From UBA2287 sp037442025 (lineage in GTDB: Bacteria; Bacteroidota; Bacteroidia; Bacteroidales; Tenuifilaceae), in contig JBBIRB010000003.1 in the NCBI GenBank assembly GCA_037442025.1, forward strand, positions 44,914 through 108,913: a stretch of 64,000 nucleotides of DNA. Reading direction: 5' to 3'. Positions 36,316 to 43,697 of the stretch are shown here, piece after piece (position 1 is the first letter of the stretch; each line of letters opens with the position of its first letter). Position numbers and translations under genes: made by a program. The notes below the pieces were generated by a model. It did not search any database. It saw nothing but the letters and a program-made list of their open reading frames with translations, and was not told where the DNA came from.

Positions 36316-38465
36316 GTGTATTTTTTATTATTGTCGGTATCGGTCAATTCAATTTGCTGATTACTCGATATGGTTAATGATGTGTTACAGCGATTGACTT
36401 CTTTGTTAAACACCAAGCGTGAAATTGACGATTGAATGACCGCTTCGGTTGGGTCGATTTGAGAACTCCTCAACTGCAAAGATGCATTGTAGGATGCTTT
36501 TAAAAACAGTTTGTAAGGGGCAATGAAATCCTGAATGGAAAGCGGCAAACCGCTAAAAACCTTATTTACTGGTAAATAATCAACCACTTCGTAGCCACTG
36601 ATAAATGCAAGGGGAACCTTATAGGCGGCTTTATAAAATTTGAAAAGAAGTGAATTCCTGTCGCCCTCGAAGGCCGCGAAAGAAAAAAACGCTTCTGAAC
36701 TTGCAAACCAAGCTACAGATTTGGTTCTTTTGCAGTACAGGTAGGACTTATTGAGCGAATTTGTTAATACTTCCCATTCCACGCTCATTCCATCGGGGCA
36801 AATCCATTTAAGGCGCATGCCGGGAATAAAATGGAACGCTTTCGAAACGATTGGAGCCGGTTCAACCGACGAAACCCTATCGTTTTCGATAGGGTAACCA
36901 AACGATTCAATTATTACTTGGTTTGCCACGTACGAACTTATTGGGTATTTCAATGTTTTCGACCCAATATGTGGGGTTGCCTGAACTTGAAAATGCAAAT
37001 GCGGGTATGGCGAACGCCCCGAATTTCCAACTTTGGCAATAAGTTGCCCCCGTTTTACAAATTCTCCATTCTTAACCACAAACGAACCCTTTTTTAAATG
37101 GCTCAGTTTTGTGTATAGGTAATCGGTATGTTTTATTACAATGGTATTTCCCCAGTTATTCAGAAGATTGACATCGCCAATGGGGTTGTCGTCAATCCCA
37201 TCAATTAGGTCAACTATATGGCCATCGGCGGGTGCAATAACATTTTTGCCGAAGCAAAAGTAATCGGTTACAACGCTTCCTGCACCCGAAAACTGCTCGT
37301 TCTGTCCATCGGTTACAATAAAATCCCAGGCATGGGCCCACTCATCTTTATGAGTGTAGTTTCCATTATGACCCTGCGAAACGCTCCATTCGCCATGAAA
37401 TGGAAGGTTGATTGGAATTAATCCCTCCCTTGGAAAACGATTTGTGTGGCTGGTAAAAGCGTATAGGTTGCGCTCAGGTGTTCCATGCTGGTAAACTACT
37501 TCGTTAAGTTGGCCTGCCTGTATACGGAACCTGAAACTATAAATAAACATTATTACTACCAAGTTGAATGGCAGCGAGTAAACTGGTAATCCGTATACCG
37601 AAAAAACTCCAAACAGCCCAACCGTAACCAGCGCAATTACTGGTGTAATTAATATAGCCCACAGGTACGAACGCTGATTTGGTATGTAAAAATAGCCACC
37701 TATGGCAATTGATGTTAGTATAAAATTGAACCCGATGTAACCATAACCAATAGTTTCGATATTAACACCAATTGCTTTGTAAGCAAAAAAAGCAACCGAG
37801 TAGCCAATTATAGCAAGAGTAAAGGCAATACGTGAGTATACAATTAATGCAAAGGCAACCACAATGCCTGCAATAAAGTTGAATTGAAAGAAAATTGAAC
37901 CCAACGAAAGCAAAAAGCTATTAATGAAAGTTGAAGTAATATTGCTAGTCCACCAGCTATGAATGGCAATAAACTGATGTCCGCCCGTTCTGAAAATATC
38001 GTTTAGAATGTAAACCCCCCGTGCGCTGATTTCGAGATTCGTAAGCAAGCGGCTTGCCAGCAGGGCGGTCCAAATGGCAAAAACAAATGGTAGCGACAGG
38101 AACGGTAGGTAGTATTTTCCTAAAAGCCCTTCGATAGTTATGGTAATAAAAAGCGTTAAAAGTGCTGCAATTACTACAACCGCAATAATCTCGGGCGAAA
38201 ACTGGAAACTATTACCCAAACCAAGCCCAACGAGCAAACTATTAAATCCGTAAAGACCCTTGCCAATTCGAATTTCGTCGAACCCAATGAGAGAAGCAGC
38301 TCCGTTGGAAACAATTACCGCAATAAGGCCACAAATGCCTGTGGGAAGGTCGATGAATGAAACGATGAGTAAGGGAATCGACAGTCCCATGTAGTCGGTA
38401 AAAAAAACCTGCGAGTAGCTGCGCAGCACCCCAGTGAAAAAAAAATTAAGTTTCTGAATAATCAT
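36300..38465 (-). CDS. Urea-transporter domain fused to M23 metallopeptidase domain
   Basis: 721 residues. Residues 1-312 are a urea-transporter (UT/SLC14) domain of about ten helices. Both halves keep the selectivity-filter motif LPxx(T)xPF with Ser for Thr: 'LPFLSLPF' at 120-127 and 'LPVYSLPF' at 293-300; 'GLYGFNSLLVG' is also UT-like. Residues about 355-510 are a LytM/M23 peptidase: H378/D381 in 'WAHAWDF' and 'PHLHFQ' (H489, H491) as zinc ligands. A C-terminal region of 200 residues is unknown. The peptidase should face the periplasm. It is encoded 8 bases after the decarboxylase-like gene. Confidence 0.88.
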   Translation of the reverse strand: MIIQKLNFFFTGVLRSYSQVFFTDYMGLSIPLLIVSFIDLPTGICGLIAVIVSNGAASLIGFDEIRIGKGLYGFNSLLVGLGLGNSFQFSPEIIAVVVIAALLTLFITITIEGLLGKYYLPFLSLPFVFAIWTALLASRLLTNLEISARGVYILNDIFRTGGHQFIAIHSWWTSNITSTFINSFLLSLGSIFFQFNFIAGIVVAFALIVYSRIAFTLAIIGYSVAFFAYKAIGVNIETIGYGYIGFNFILTSIAIGGYFYIPNQRSYLWAILITPVIALVTVGLFGVFSVYGLPVYSLPFNLVVIMFIYSFRFRIQAGQLNEVVYQHGTPERNLYAFTSHTNRFPREGLIPINLPFHGEWSVSQGHNGNYTHKDEWAHAWDFIVTDGQNEQFSGAGSVVTDYFCFGKNVIAPADGHIVDLIDGIDDNPIGDVNLLNNWGNTIVIKHTDYLYTKLSHLKKGSFVVKNGEFVKRGQLIAKVGNSGRSPYPHLHFQVQATPHIGSKTLKYPISSYVANQVIIESFGYPIENDRVSSVEPAPIVSKAFHFIPGMRLKWICPDGMSVEWEVLTNSLNKSYLYCKRTKSVAWFASSEAFFSFAAFEGDRNSLLFKFYKAAYKVPLAFISGYEVVDYLPVNKVFSGLPLSIQDFIAPYKLFLKASYNASLQLRSSQIDPTEAVIQSSISRLVFNKEVNRCNTSLTISSNQQIELTDTDNNKKYTCVIL

Positions 38466-38473
38466 TAACGCCT

Positions 38474-39829
38474 TTAAATCGAAAAGTTTTTAAGGTGTTC
38501 GGGAACTATTTCGTGCGATGTAACTGCATCGATGGTTTCGGCATTACGAATAATATGAACTTTTCCGTTAGTATCAATAAGCACAACGTTGGGGCGCATG
38601 GTAATAAACTGCAACCACTGGGTATTGTTATAGGCACCAATTCGGCTTATCACAAAATGATCGCCCCGCTTAAGTGCTGGGAACTGCATAGAGTAGCGAA
38701 GCACATCGATATTCATACAAAGCGGACCGAAAATGGTAGTCTCTTCGGCGGCACCGCTAACCCTTCGGGTTGGCTGAATTTTATGATCGTACCAAAACGC
38801 AGTAAAAAGTAGGTTCACACCAACATCGATGATGGTTGCCCTATTTCCATCGGAAAGCCTCTTGTTGGCCAAAACGGTACCAGCAATATAACCAGCATCG
38901 TCAATAAGGGCACGCCCAGTTTCGAGAATAAGCATAGGCAAATTGGCCGGCTTTATTTGCGAACTCAAAATGGCCGAAGTGATGGCCTCAGCGTAATCGT
39001 CGAACGAGGGAGTTGTATCTTCGCCCGAGAGGTATGCGCCCCGAAGCGTATTTTTCGATGCAAATCCGCCGCCCAAGTCGATGTACTTAATGGCGTAGCC
39101 AAATTTCCGTTCAAGGTTTACGGCCAAATCGGCAAGTTTTGTTGCAGCAATACGGTATGCTTGTGTCGACATCATGTAGGTGCCAATGTGGGTATGAAGG
39201 CCCATGAGTTTCAAATTGGGATTGAGCATTATTCGGTTTAGGGCCTCCCAAGCCTCACCATTCTCGTAGTTAAATCCAAACCGGTCCCATTTGGGGTAAA
39301 TGCCCACATCCATGTTCACTCGAATGGCAACTCGCGCTTCAATATTGCTGCGTTCACAAACTTCGGCAAGGGCAAATAGCTCATCGAAATGGTCGATATG
39401 AATGAACGAGCCGTTACGAACGGCCGTTTCTAAATCGCTGTTGCTTTTGTCGGGGCCATTGAAAAGAATAAATTCACCCTTTACCCCCATGCCAATGGCT
39501 TTTTGGTACTCGAAACCCGAAACCACTTCGGCCCAGGATCCCTCCTGATGAAAAGTTCGGCAGATGGCTTCGTTATAATTTGTTTTGTAGCTCCATGCCA
39601 GCTGAACTTTTGGGTATCGCTGCTGAAATGCACGTTTCAGGCATTGAGTGGTCCTACGTATTGTGTGCTCAGAGTAAATATATAACGGCGACCCAAATTT
39701 ACTAATGAGTTCCTCAATATCCACCCCATCAATTGAAGGCAAAGGAACAAAACTAGGACTCATTCCATGTTTCGATGGCATTCCGGGGTTCAATTTTTTT
39801 ATTGTTGGGCGTTCAAATGGTAGTTTCAT
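38474..39829 (-). CDS. Type III PLP enzyme, diaminopimelate/ornithine decarboxylase-like
   Basis: 451 residues with an alanine-racemase-type barrel and a C-terminal beta domain. Active-site residues are complete: K82 (YKTN) for PLP, H214 in 'HTHIGT', the glycine loop 'DLGGGF' (251-256), E303 in 'ETGR', C371 in 'GPLC' with D375, and Y400 in 'GAY'. So the enzyme is probably active as an amino-acid decarboxylase. It departs from LysA at the N-terminus and in the substrate loops, and it is embedded with an ATP-grasp and a PqqD-like gene, so I do not call it lysA. Confidence 0.88.
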   Translation of the reverse strand: MKLPFERPTIKKLNPGMPSKHGMSPSFVPLPSIDGVDIEELISKFGSPLYIYSEHTIRRTTQCLKRAFQQRYPKVQLAWSYKTNYNEAICRTFHQEGSWAEVVSGFEYQKAIGMGVKGEFILFNGPDKSNSDLETAVRNGSFIHIDHFDELFALAEVCERSNIEARVAIRVNMDVGIYPKWDRFGFNYENGEAWEALNRIMLNPNLKLMGLHTHIGTYMMSTQAYRIAATKLADLAVNLERKFGYAIKYIDLGGGFASKNTLRGAYLSGEDTTPSFDDYAEAITSAILSSQIKPANLPMLILETGRALIDDAGYIAGTVLANKRLSDGNRATIIDVGVNLLFTAFWYDHKIQPTRRVSGAAEETTIFGPLCMNIDVLRYSMQFPALKRGDHFVISRIGAYNNTQWLQFITMRPNVVLIDTNGKVHIIRNAETIDAVTSHEIVPEHLKNFSI

Positions 39830-39839
39830 TTTATAATGA

Positions 39840-40107
39840 TTTCTCGGTTCTCGGTTCTCGGTTGCTTGCCCTGAGGTTCTCGAAGGGTCGGTTGCTTGCC
39901 CTGAGTTTATCGAAGGGTCAGTTCTCAGTTAGTAGTCAGCTTTATTTGTTCAAATGTTCAGATGTTCAGATGTTCAAATGTTCAGATGTTCGGTTGATCT
40001 ATTGTTCAAATGTTCCGTTGTTCATCGTTCTATATCATTACTTTTTTGATTTGCCTTCCGTCTTCTGTCTTCCGACTTCCGACTATGGACTTCGGACTCC
40101 CGTCTTC
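39840..40107. repeat. Repeat-filled gap inside the cassette
   Basis: Three repeat types in a row: TTCTCGG three times (39840-39861), two 30-base units at 39861-39890 and 39891-39920, and TTCARATG five times (39949-39988). A CTTCCG-rich stretch follows to about 40107. The 30-base unit recurs inverted at 58087-58192. No gene fits here; open frames over it give only repeat-born peptides. Confidence 0.85.
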
Positions 40108-41157
40108 CTAATATTCTCCTTTAGTTGTTAGTGCTTCAAATTCTTTTAAATCCACGATCATATCATAGGAGTAGCGAACAAACATTTTGCCCACATCGTA
40201 AGTTTCAAAGGGCGTTACGGGCATTCCAAGGGCAAGTTGAACAAGGGCTTCGGGAATATTTTGCCCTGCTCCAACTGCTAAGTAAACCCAAGCAGGGATA
40301 CGAGGATTAATTTCGATTAAGTAAAATTCGTTCTGCGCATCGCGAACTAGTTCGAGTTCCATGCCCCCGCGCCATTTGGTTTGACGAATGATATGCTTTG
40401 CAAGGTTTACCATCCGTTCATCGTCGAGAGTAATTCCGCCCCACGCTTTTCCTTTATCGGTAATATACTGCTTTCGCATTGGTACGGCAGCAATTGTATT
40501 ACCCTTCCCATCGCCCAGGGCAATAACATTTACTTCGGTTCCTTTAATATATTTTTGTAATATTATTGGAAGACCCCATTTTACTGAAAGCTTACTGAAG
40601 TAGTAACTAACCTGTTCGGGTGCTGCGGCAACGTAGGCATCGTAATACTTCCCCTTTACCATTAAGGGGTATTCAAGTTTTTTTGCTGCAGCGCCAATTT
40701 GCGAAGTATTAATAACGTCCACACTTTCGGGTACTTTTACGCCGTATTTTTTCCCAAATTCGGGCAGGTTTGTTTTATGCCGCTCTTCGAACTGCTCTAT
40801 GGTTGGCAAAAAAACAGATATGCCCATTTTTTTTAGCTCATTTTCGAGTTTAATGAACGAAAAAAGTTCCGCATCGAAATTTGGAATAATTACATCCAAA
40901 TTCTCTTGTTGGTTAATGTACAAAATCCTTTCGAGCAAAGCTTCTTTACCTACAGAGGGGTAGGGAATAATATATGTTTTATCGACTAATTCGTGCATAT
41001 AAATGCCTGGCTCAAGCGTTTCGTATGCCAAACCAACAATACGAGCTTCGAAAAGGGCGGACTCCTTGATCCCCCTAATGACAGGGATTCCGGGGCCAGG
41101 ACTATCGATATTGTTTAACCCTGTAACCCCAATGGTTAATTTTCGTTTAGTTGTCAT
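40108..41157 (-). CDS. ATP-grasp ligase of unknown substrate
   Basis: 349 residues, ATP-grasp fold close to carbamoyl-phosphate-synthase and amino-acid ligase types. K168 in 'PLMVKGKYYDA' binds ATP phosphates; 'QKYIKGTEVN' (201-210) matches the adenine-binding segment; E270 and E282-x-N284 in 'YLIEINPRIP' hold the two magnesium ions. The first 110 residues are a Rossmann-like pre-ATP-grasp domain. Such enzymes activate a carboxylate and join it to an amine or thiol. Its start overlaps the PqqD-like gene by 11 bases, so translation is coupled. Confidence 0.88.
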   Translation of the reverse strand: MTTKRKLTIGVTGLNNIDSPGPGIPVIRGIKESALFEARIVGLAYETLEPGIYMHELVDKTYIIPYPSVGKEALLERILYINQQENLDVIIPNFDAELFSFIKLENELKKMGISVFLPTIEQFEERHKTNLPEFGKKYGVKVPESVDVINTSQIGAAAKKLEYPLMVKGKYYDAYVAAAPEQVSYYFSKLSVKWGLPIILQKYIKGTEVNVIALGDGKGNTIAAVPMRKQYITDKGKAWGGITLDDERMVNLAKHIIRQTKWRGGMELELVRDAQNEFYLIEINPRIPAWVYLAVGAGQNIPEALVQLALGMPVTPFETYDVGKMFVRYSYDMIVDLKEFEALTTKGEY

Positions 41158-41401
41158 GTCCCTTTTCTATAATGTTAAACGATTTCATTTCCTCAAAGAA
41201 TTCGAGCAGGTAGCGTTCAATAAGCGGCTTTTCCGATTCGTACTTATCTGTTAAAAAGGCAACAATTTCAGCATGACTCTTTCCGCTTTTTAAAAGTTCA
41301 ATAATTTCGAGGGCAGTATCGTTTAGAGTGTACGAATCGCCTGTTGACGGGTCGAAAACAAATCCGTTTTCGCTCACCGCTATGTTTTTTCGAAGTACCA
41401 T
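41147..41401 (-). CDS. PqqD-family peptide-chaperone-like protein
   Basis: 84 residues. It has the PqqD pattern: two beta strands ('AVSENGFVFDPSTGDSYTLN'), then 'DTALEIIELLKSGKSHAEIVAFLTDKYE' and a last helix 'LLEFFEEMKSFNII'. PqqD and RRE domains bind precursor peptides for RiPP enzymes. I find no radical-SAM gene and no clear precursor ORF around it; the open frames in the 223 bases upstream are only 11 and 14 codons. It leads the cassette and is coupled to the ATP-grasp gene. Confidence 0.85.
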   Translation of the reverse strand: MVLRKNIAVSENGFVFDPSTGDSYTLNDTALEIIELLKSGKSHAEIVAFLTDKYESEKPLIERYLLEFFEEMKSFNIIEKGHDN

Positions 41402-41624
41402 ATTGTTTTTTATAGTATTACAACAAGCAGAAAATATACCCTACCAAGATGTAAGGCTGATTTACAAGATACTGATATACAAAGAAATTAAAAGATTGAT
41501 TAGCATTACAGCCACAAGATAATAATATTCTAGGCTTAATCCTGATTAAATGTTGGACAAAAGTTAGTAAAATATTGGATATTCAAAATAATTTAGATTG
41601 GCTTGCAGTTCAATCTGTTATTTT
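41402..41624. other. Intergenic region upstream of the PqqD-led cassette
   Basis: 223 AT-rich bases on the upstream side of the PqqD-like gene. It probably holds the cassette promoter, but no exact -33/-7 pair is visible. No ORF longer than 14 codons with a plausible start on the minus strand. Confidence 0.4.
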
Positions 41625-42305
41625 TCATGTGTTTGGAATTCTATAAAATTCCAAGCCGTTATTCAGTTTAAACCAAACTAACCCTCTTCCTTTAGCAAAT
41701 TTGAACTCGCGAATTGTGCTGGGAGTCCATGCTTCTATTAAGTCATTAAGGGTAAAATGCATCACATTTTCGTAGTTTAAACCATTTTGGCTTATTGCGG
41801 GAATAATTTGAACCACCGAATATATCTGGGGTTCAATGGAATAACCATTCTCGAGGGTGAGTTTCGACAACCTTACAGGCGGAGAACCAATTTCTATATC
41901 GATTATTTGCTTCAGTTTCAAATCGTACCGAAAGGACAGATTGTTTAGTCTGATTGAAATTACATCGCCCAGGGGTGGGTAAGAAGCACTGATTAGCACA
42001 TTTAGGTTATTGCCATAGGTTGAGGCGCTGAAAGCGTAGCACGACTCTCTGAGAGAAGAGTGGGTTCTTATGAATGCCACATACGATTCTCCTTCCAGAA
42101 AAGAACATGAAACAGGACTTTGAACAAAACTTTGGGTAATACCATGGCTGTCGGTCATTAAATAGTACCCATTTTCTTCGGTCAGGATTAACCATGCCTT
42201 GTTGTCTTCATCAATCAGATAAGTGTCGGTTTTCGGATTGCACGATACGATTCCTAAAGCAACGACGAAAATGAATGCAGGGCTAAATAAGAGAGAATGT
42301 TTCAT
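41625..42305 (-). CDS. Predicted lipoprotein of unknown function (second of a pair)
   Basis: 226 residues with a lipoprotein signal ending 'ALGIVSC'. The mature part is beta-rich with no known motif. It overlaps the upstream lipoprotein gene by 23 bases, so the two are translated together. Both have similar lengths and an N-terminal lipid anchor, but I do not see clear sequence similarity between them. They may form a complex at the membrane. Located between the Crp/Fnr regulator and the PqqD-led cassette. Confidence 0.7.
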   Translation of the reverse strand: MKHSLLFSPAFIFVVALGIVSCNPKTDTYLIDEDNKAWLILTEENGYYLMTDSHGITQSFVQSPVSCSFLEGESYVAFIRTHSSLRESCYAFSASTYGNNLNVLISASYPPLGDVISIRLNNLSFRYDLKLKQIIDIEIGSPPVRLSKLTLENGYSIEPQIYSVVQIIPAISQNGLNYENVMHFTLNDLIEAWTPSTIREFKFAKGRGLVWFKLNNGLEFYRIPNT

Positions 42306-42855
42306 TATTAGTCATTTTAATGAGTAGTATTCCTGCCTCGAAGTTAAAGTAAAGGGAGTCGGGCCTAATGGGTTGGTTGGGTTGGTAGTTCTCCATTTTT
42401 AACTTGAAAACATTATGGTATATGTTGCTGTTTATGTTAACGGATTCCACAATCTGAAAGGTTTCCCAACGTCTCGAATCGAATGGTATGAATGTACTTG
42501 CATTGTTTAAGTATATGCTCAGGGCAGTTGTCTGTTTCATGAAATTGTTGGTTGCCATTTCAATGTTGAATAAGGGATAATTTGGACTCAACTTGAAAGC
42601 TATGCTGCTGTACGTTACCGAAAAGCATTCGTCGGCCACGAAATGAGTCTCATTTTTTTTCTCAATCGCAAATTCAATTTCATGCCCACCTGAATGTCTG
42701 AACCTGATAGTTTGGGAATTGCTATAGGGAAGCATGGTTAAAATACTGTCGTGAATTGGTCCGCAATCCATCTCTTCCATTTGGGTGCAAATAGGGGGGC
42801 AGCCCGAAAGAGCTATTAAAGTTCCAAGCAGTAAAACTAATTTTATAAGTTTCAT
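42283..42855 (-). CDS. Predicted lipoprotein of unknown function (first of a pair)
   Basis: 190 residues. Lipoprotein signal ending 'IALSGC', followed by two more cysteines in 'PPICTQMEEMDC'. The rest is beta-rich ('IRFRHSGGHEIEFAIEKK', 'SLYFNFEAGILLIKM'-type strands). Function unknown. It starts 7 bases downstream of the Crp/Fnr regulator gene and so is probably co-transcribed with it, which hints at a membrane response under that regulator. Confidence 0.7.
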   Translation of the reverse strand: MKLIKLVLLLGTLIALSGCPPICTQMEEMDCGPIHDSILTMLPYSNSQTIRFRHSGGHEIEFAIEKKNETHFVADECFSVTYSSIAFKLSPNYPLFNIEMATNNFMKQTTALSIYLNNASTFIPFDSRRWETFQIVESVNINSNIYHNVFKLKMENYQPNQPIRPDSLYFNFEAGILLIKMTNNETFSLI

Positions 42856-42862
42856 AATCGAA

Positions 42863-43531
42863 CTATTTTATAAGGTTTATAAGTTTGCTTCGATTTATTA
42901 TTGAAATTTCTTTCCGATTTATTGTTATTATGCCTTCTGCCTCCATTTCGGCAAAAACGCGGGCCAACGAGGGGCGAGTAACGCCAAAAAACTCGGCTAG
43001 CTCCTGATGCGTTTTAGGTAGCATAATGGTGGTTTTGGTTTCGCTTTTGGCTATTGAAAGTAAATAGTTGGCTACCTTTTCCTTAATGGTTTTGAACGAC
43101 ATAAGCCAGAGCTTATTGGTTAAAAAGTGCGCCCTGTTCGAAACTGCATTTAAAAAGTTATTGAGAATAATGGTGTTAGATTGTAGCAACCGTAGCACAT
43201 CGGCTTTTGGGATAAAAAGAATTTTACAGTCAACCAGCGCAACCACATCTACAGGAAATTTATTAGCGCTGCTAAACATTACCGCATGCGCAAGGGGTTG
43301 GGGCGCCTGAATCTCCTCAACCTTAAGTACTTTGCCAGTAAAATCCACCATCTCCCCCTTAACCGCTCCCTCAACAACAATACAGAGGCTTTTAATGTCC
43401 TCGTCGCGCTGCGCAATGGTTTGCCCCTTCGAAAAGGATTTTACCGAGTGCGAAATGCGACCAAAAATTTGCTCGAGTTCGCTGGCAGGGACCCCTCTGA
43501 AAAAGGGAGAATTGGAAAGTAGCTGAAACAT
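42863..43531 (-). CDS. Crp/Fnr-family transcriptional regulator
   Basis: 222 residues: a cyclic-nucleotide-binding-like beta-roll (about 15-110), a long dimer helix, and a C-terminal winged helix-turn-helix ('THQELAEFFGVTRPSLARVFAEME'). The Fnr iron-sulfur cysteines are absent, so it is not an oxygen sensor of the Fnr type; the cAMP-binding residues of Crp are also not evident. A -7 box sits 20 bases upstream. The two lipoprotein genes follow directly and are likely targets. Confidence 0.92.
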   Translation of the reverse strand: MFQLLSNSPFFRGVPASELEQIFGRISHSVKSFSKGQTIAQRDEDIKSLCIVVEGAVKGEMVDFTGKVLKVEEIQAPQPLAHAVMFSSANKFPVDVVALVDCKILFIPKADVLRLLQSNTIILNNFLNAVSNRAHFLTNKLWLMSFKTIKEKVANYLLSIAKSETKTTIMLPKTHQELAEFFGVTRPSLARVFAEMEAEGIITINRKEISIINRSKLINLIK

Positions 43532-43550
43532 ATTGATATGAGTTGTTCAA

Positions 43551-43558
43551 CAAAAATA
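43551..43558 (-). promoter_or_regulatory. Predicted -7 box of the Crp/Fnr gene
   Basis: TATTTTTG on the minus strand, 20 bases before the ATG at 43531. No clear TTTG at the usual distance. Confidence 0.45.
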
Positions 43559-43669
43559 GCATTTTTAATGATAGATTTAATGGTAAAGCCTATGTTTTCT
43601 CTAAAATGATGTATGCATAAAAATGATGTGTTGAATAAAAACCTCTTCAAATATCCCAACCTAATTGCT

Positions 43670-43677
43670 TATTTTTG
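43670..43677 (+). promoter_or_regulatory. Predicted -7 box of the LTA-synthase-like gene
   Basis: TATTTTTG, 21 bases before GTG 43698. Its position rules out the upstream TTG 43665 as a start, since that lies before the box. Confidence 0.45.
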
Positions 43678-43697
43678 GCTTTCGAAAAATTTGTAAA

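Noticed and set aside
39949..39988. CRISPR-like array of TTCARATG
   Set aside because: Units are 8 bases with no spacers, and no cas genes are present. It is a simple tandem repeat.
39775..40131. 118-codon plus-strand frame
   Set aside because: Its peptide is made of repeat translations (LALRFSKG, FKCSDVQM) and it lies antisense to the 5' end of the decarboxylase-like gene.
41402..41624. RiPP precursor ORF upstream of the PqqD-like gene
   Set aside because: Only frames of 11 and 14 codons exist on the minus strand; neither has a leader/core pattern. No precursor can be claimed.
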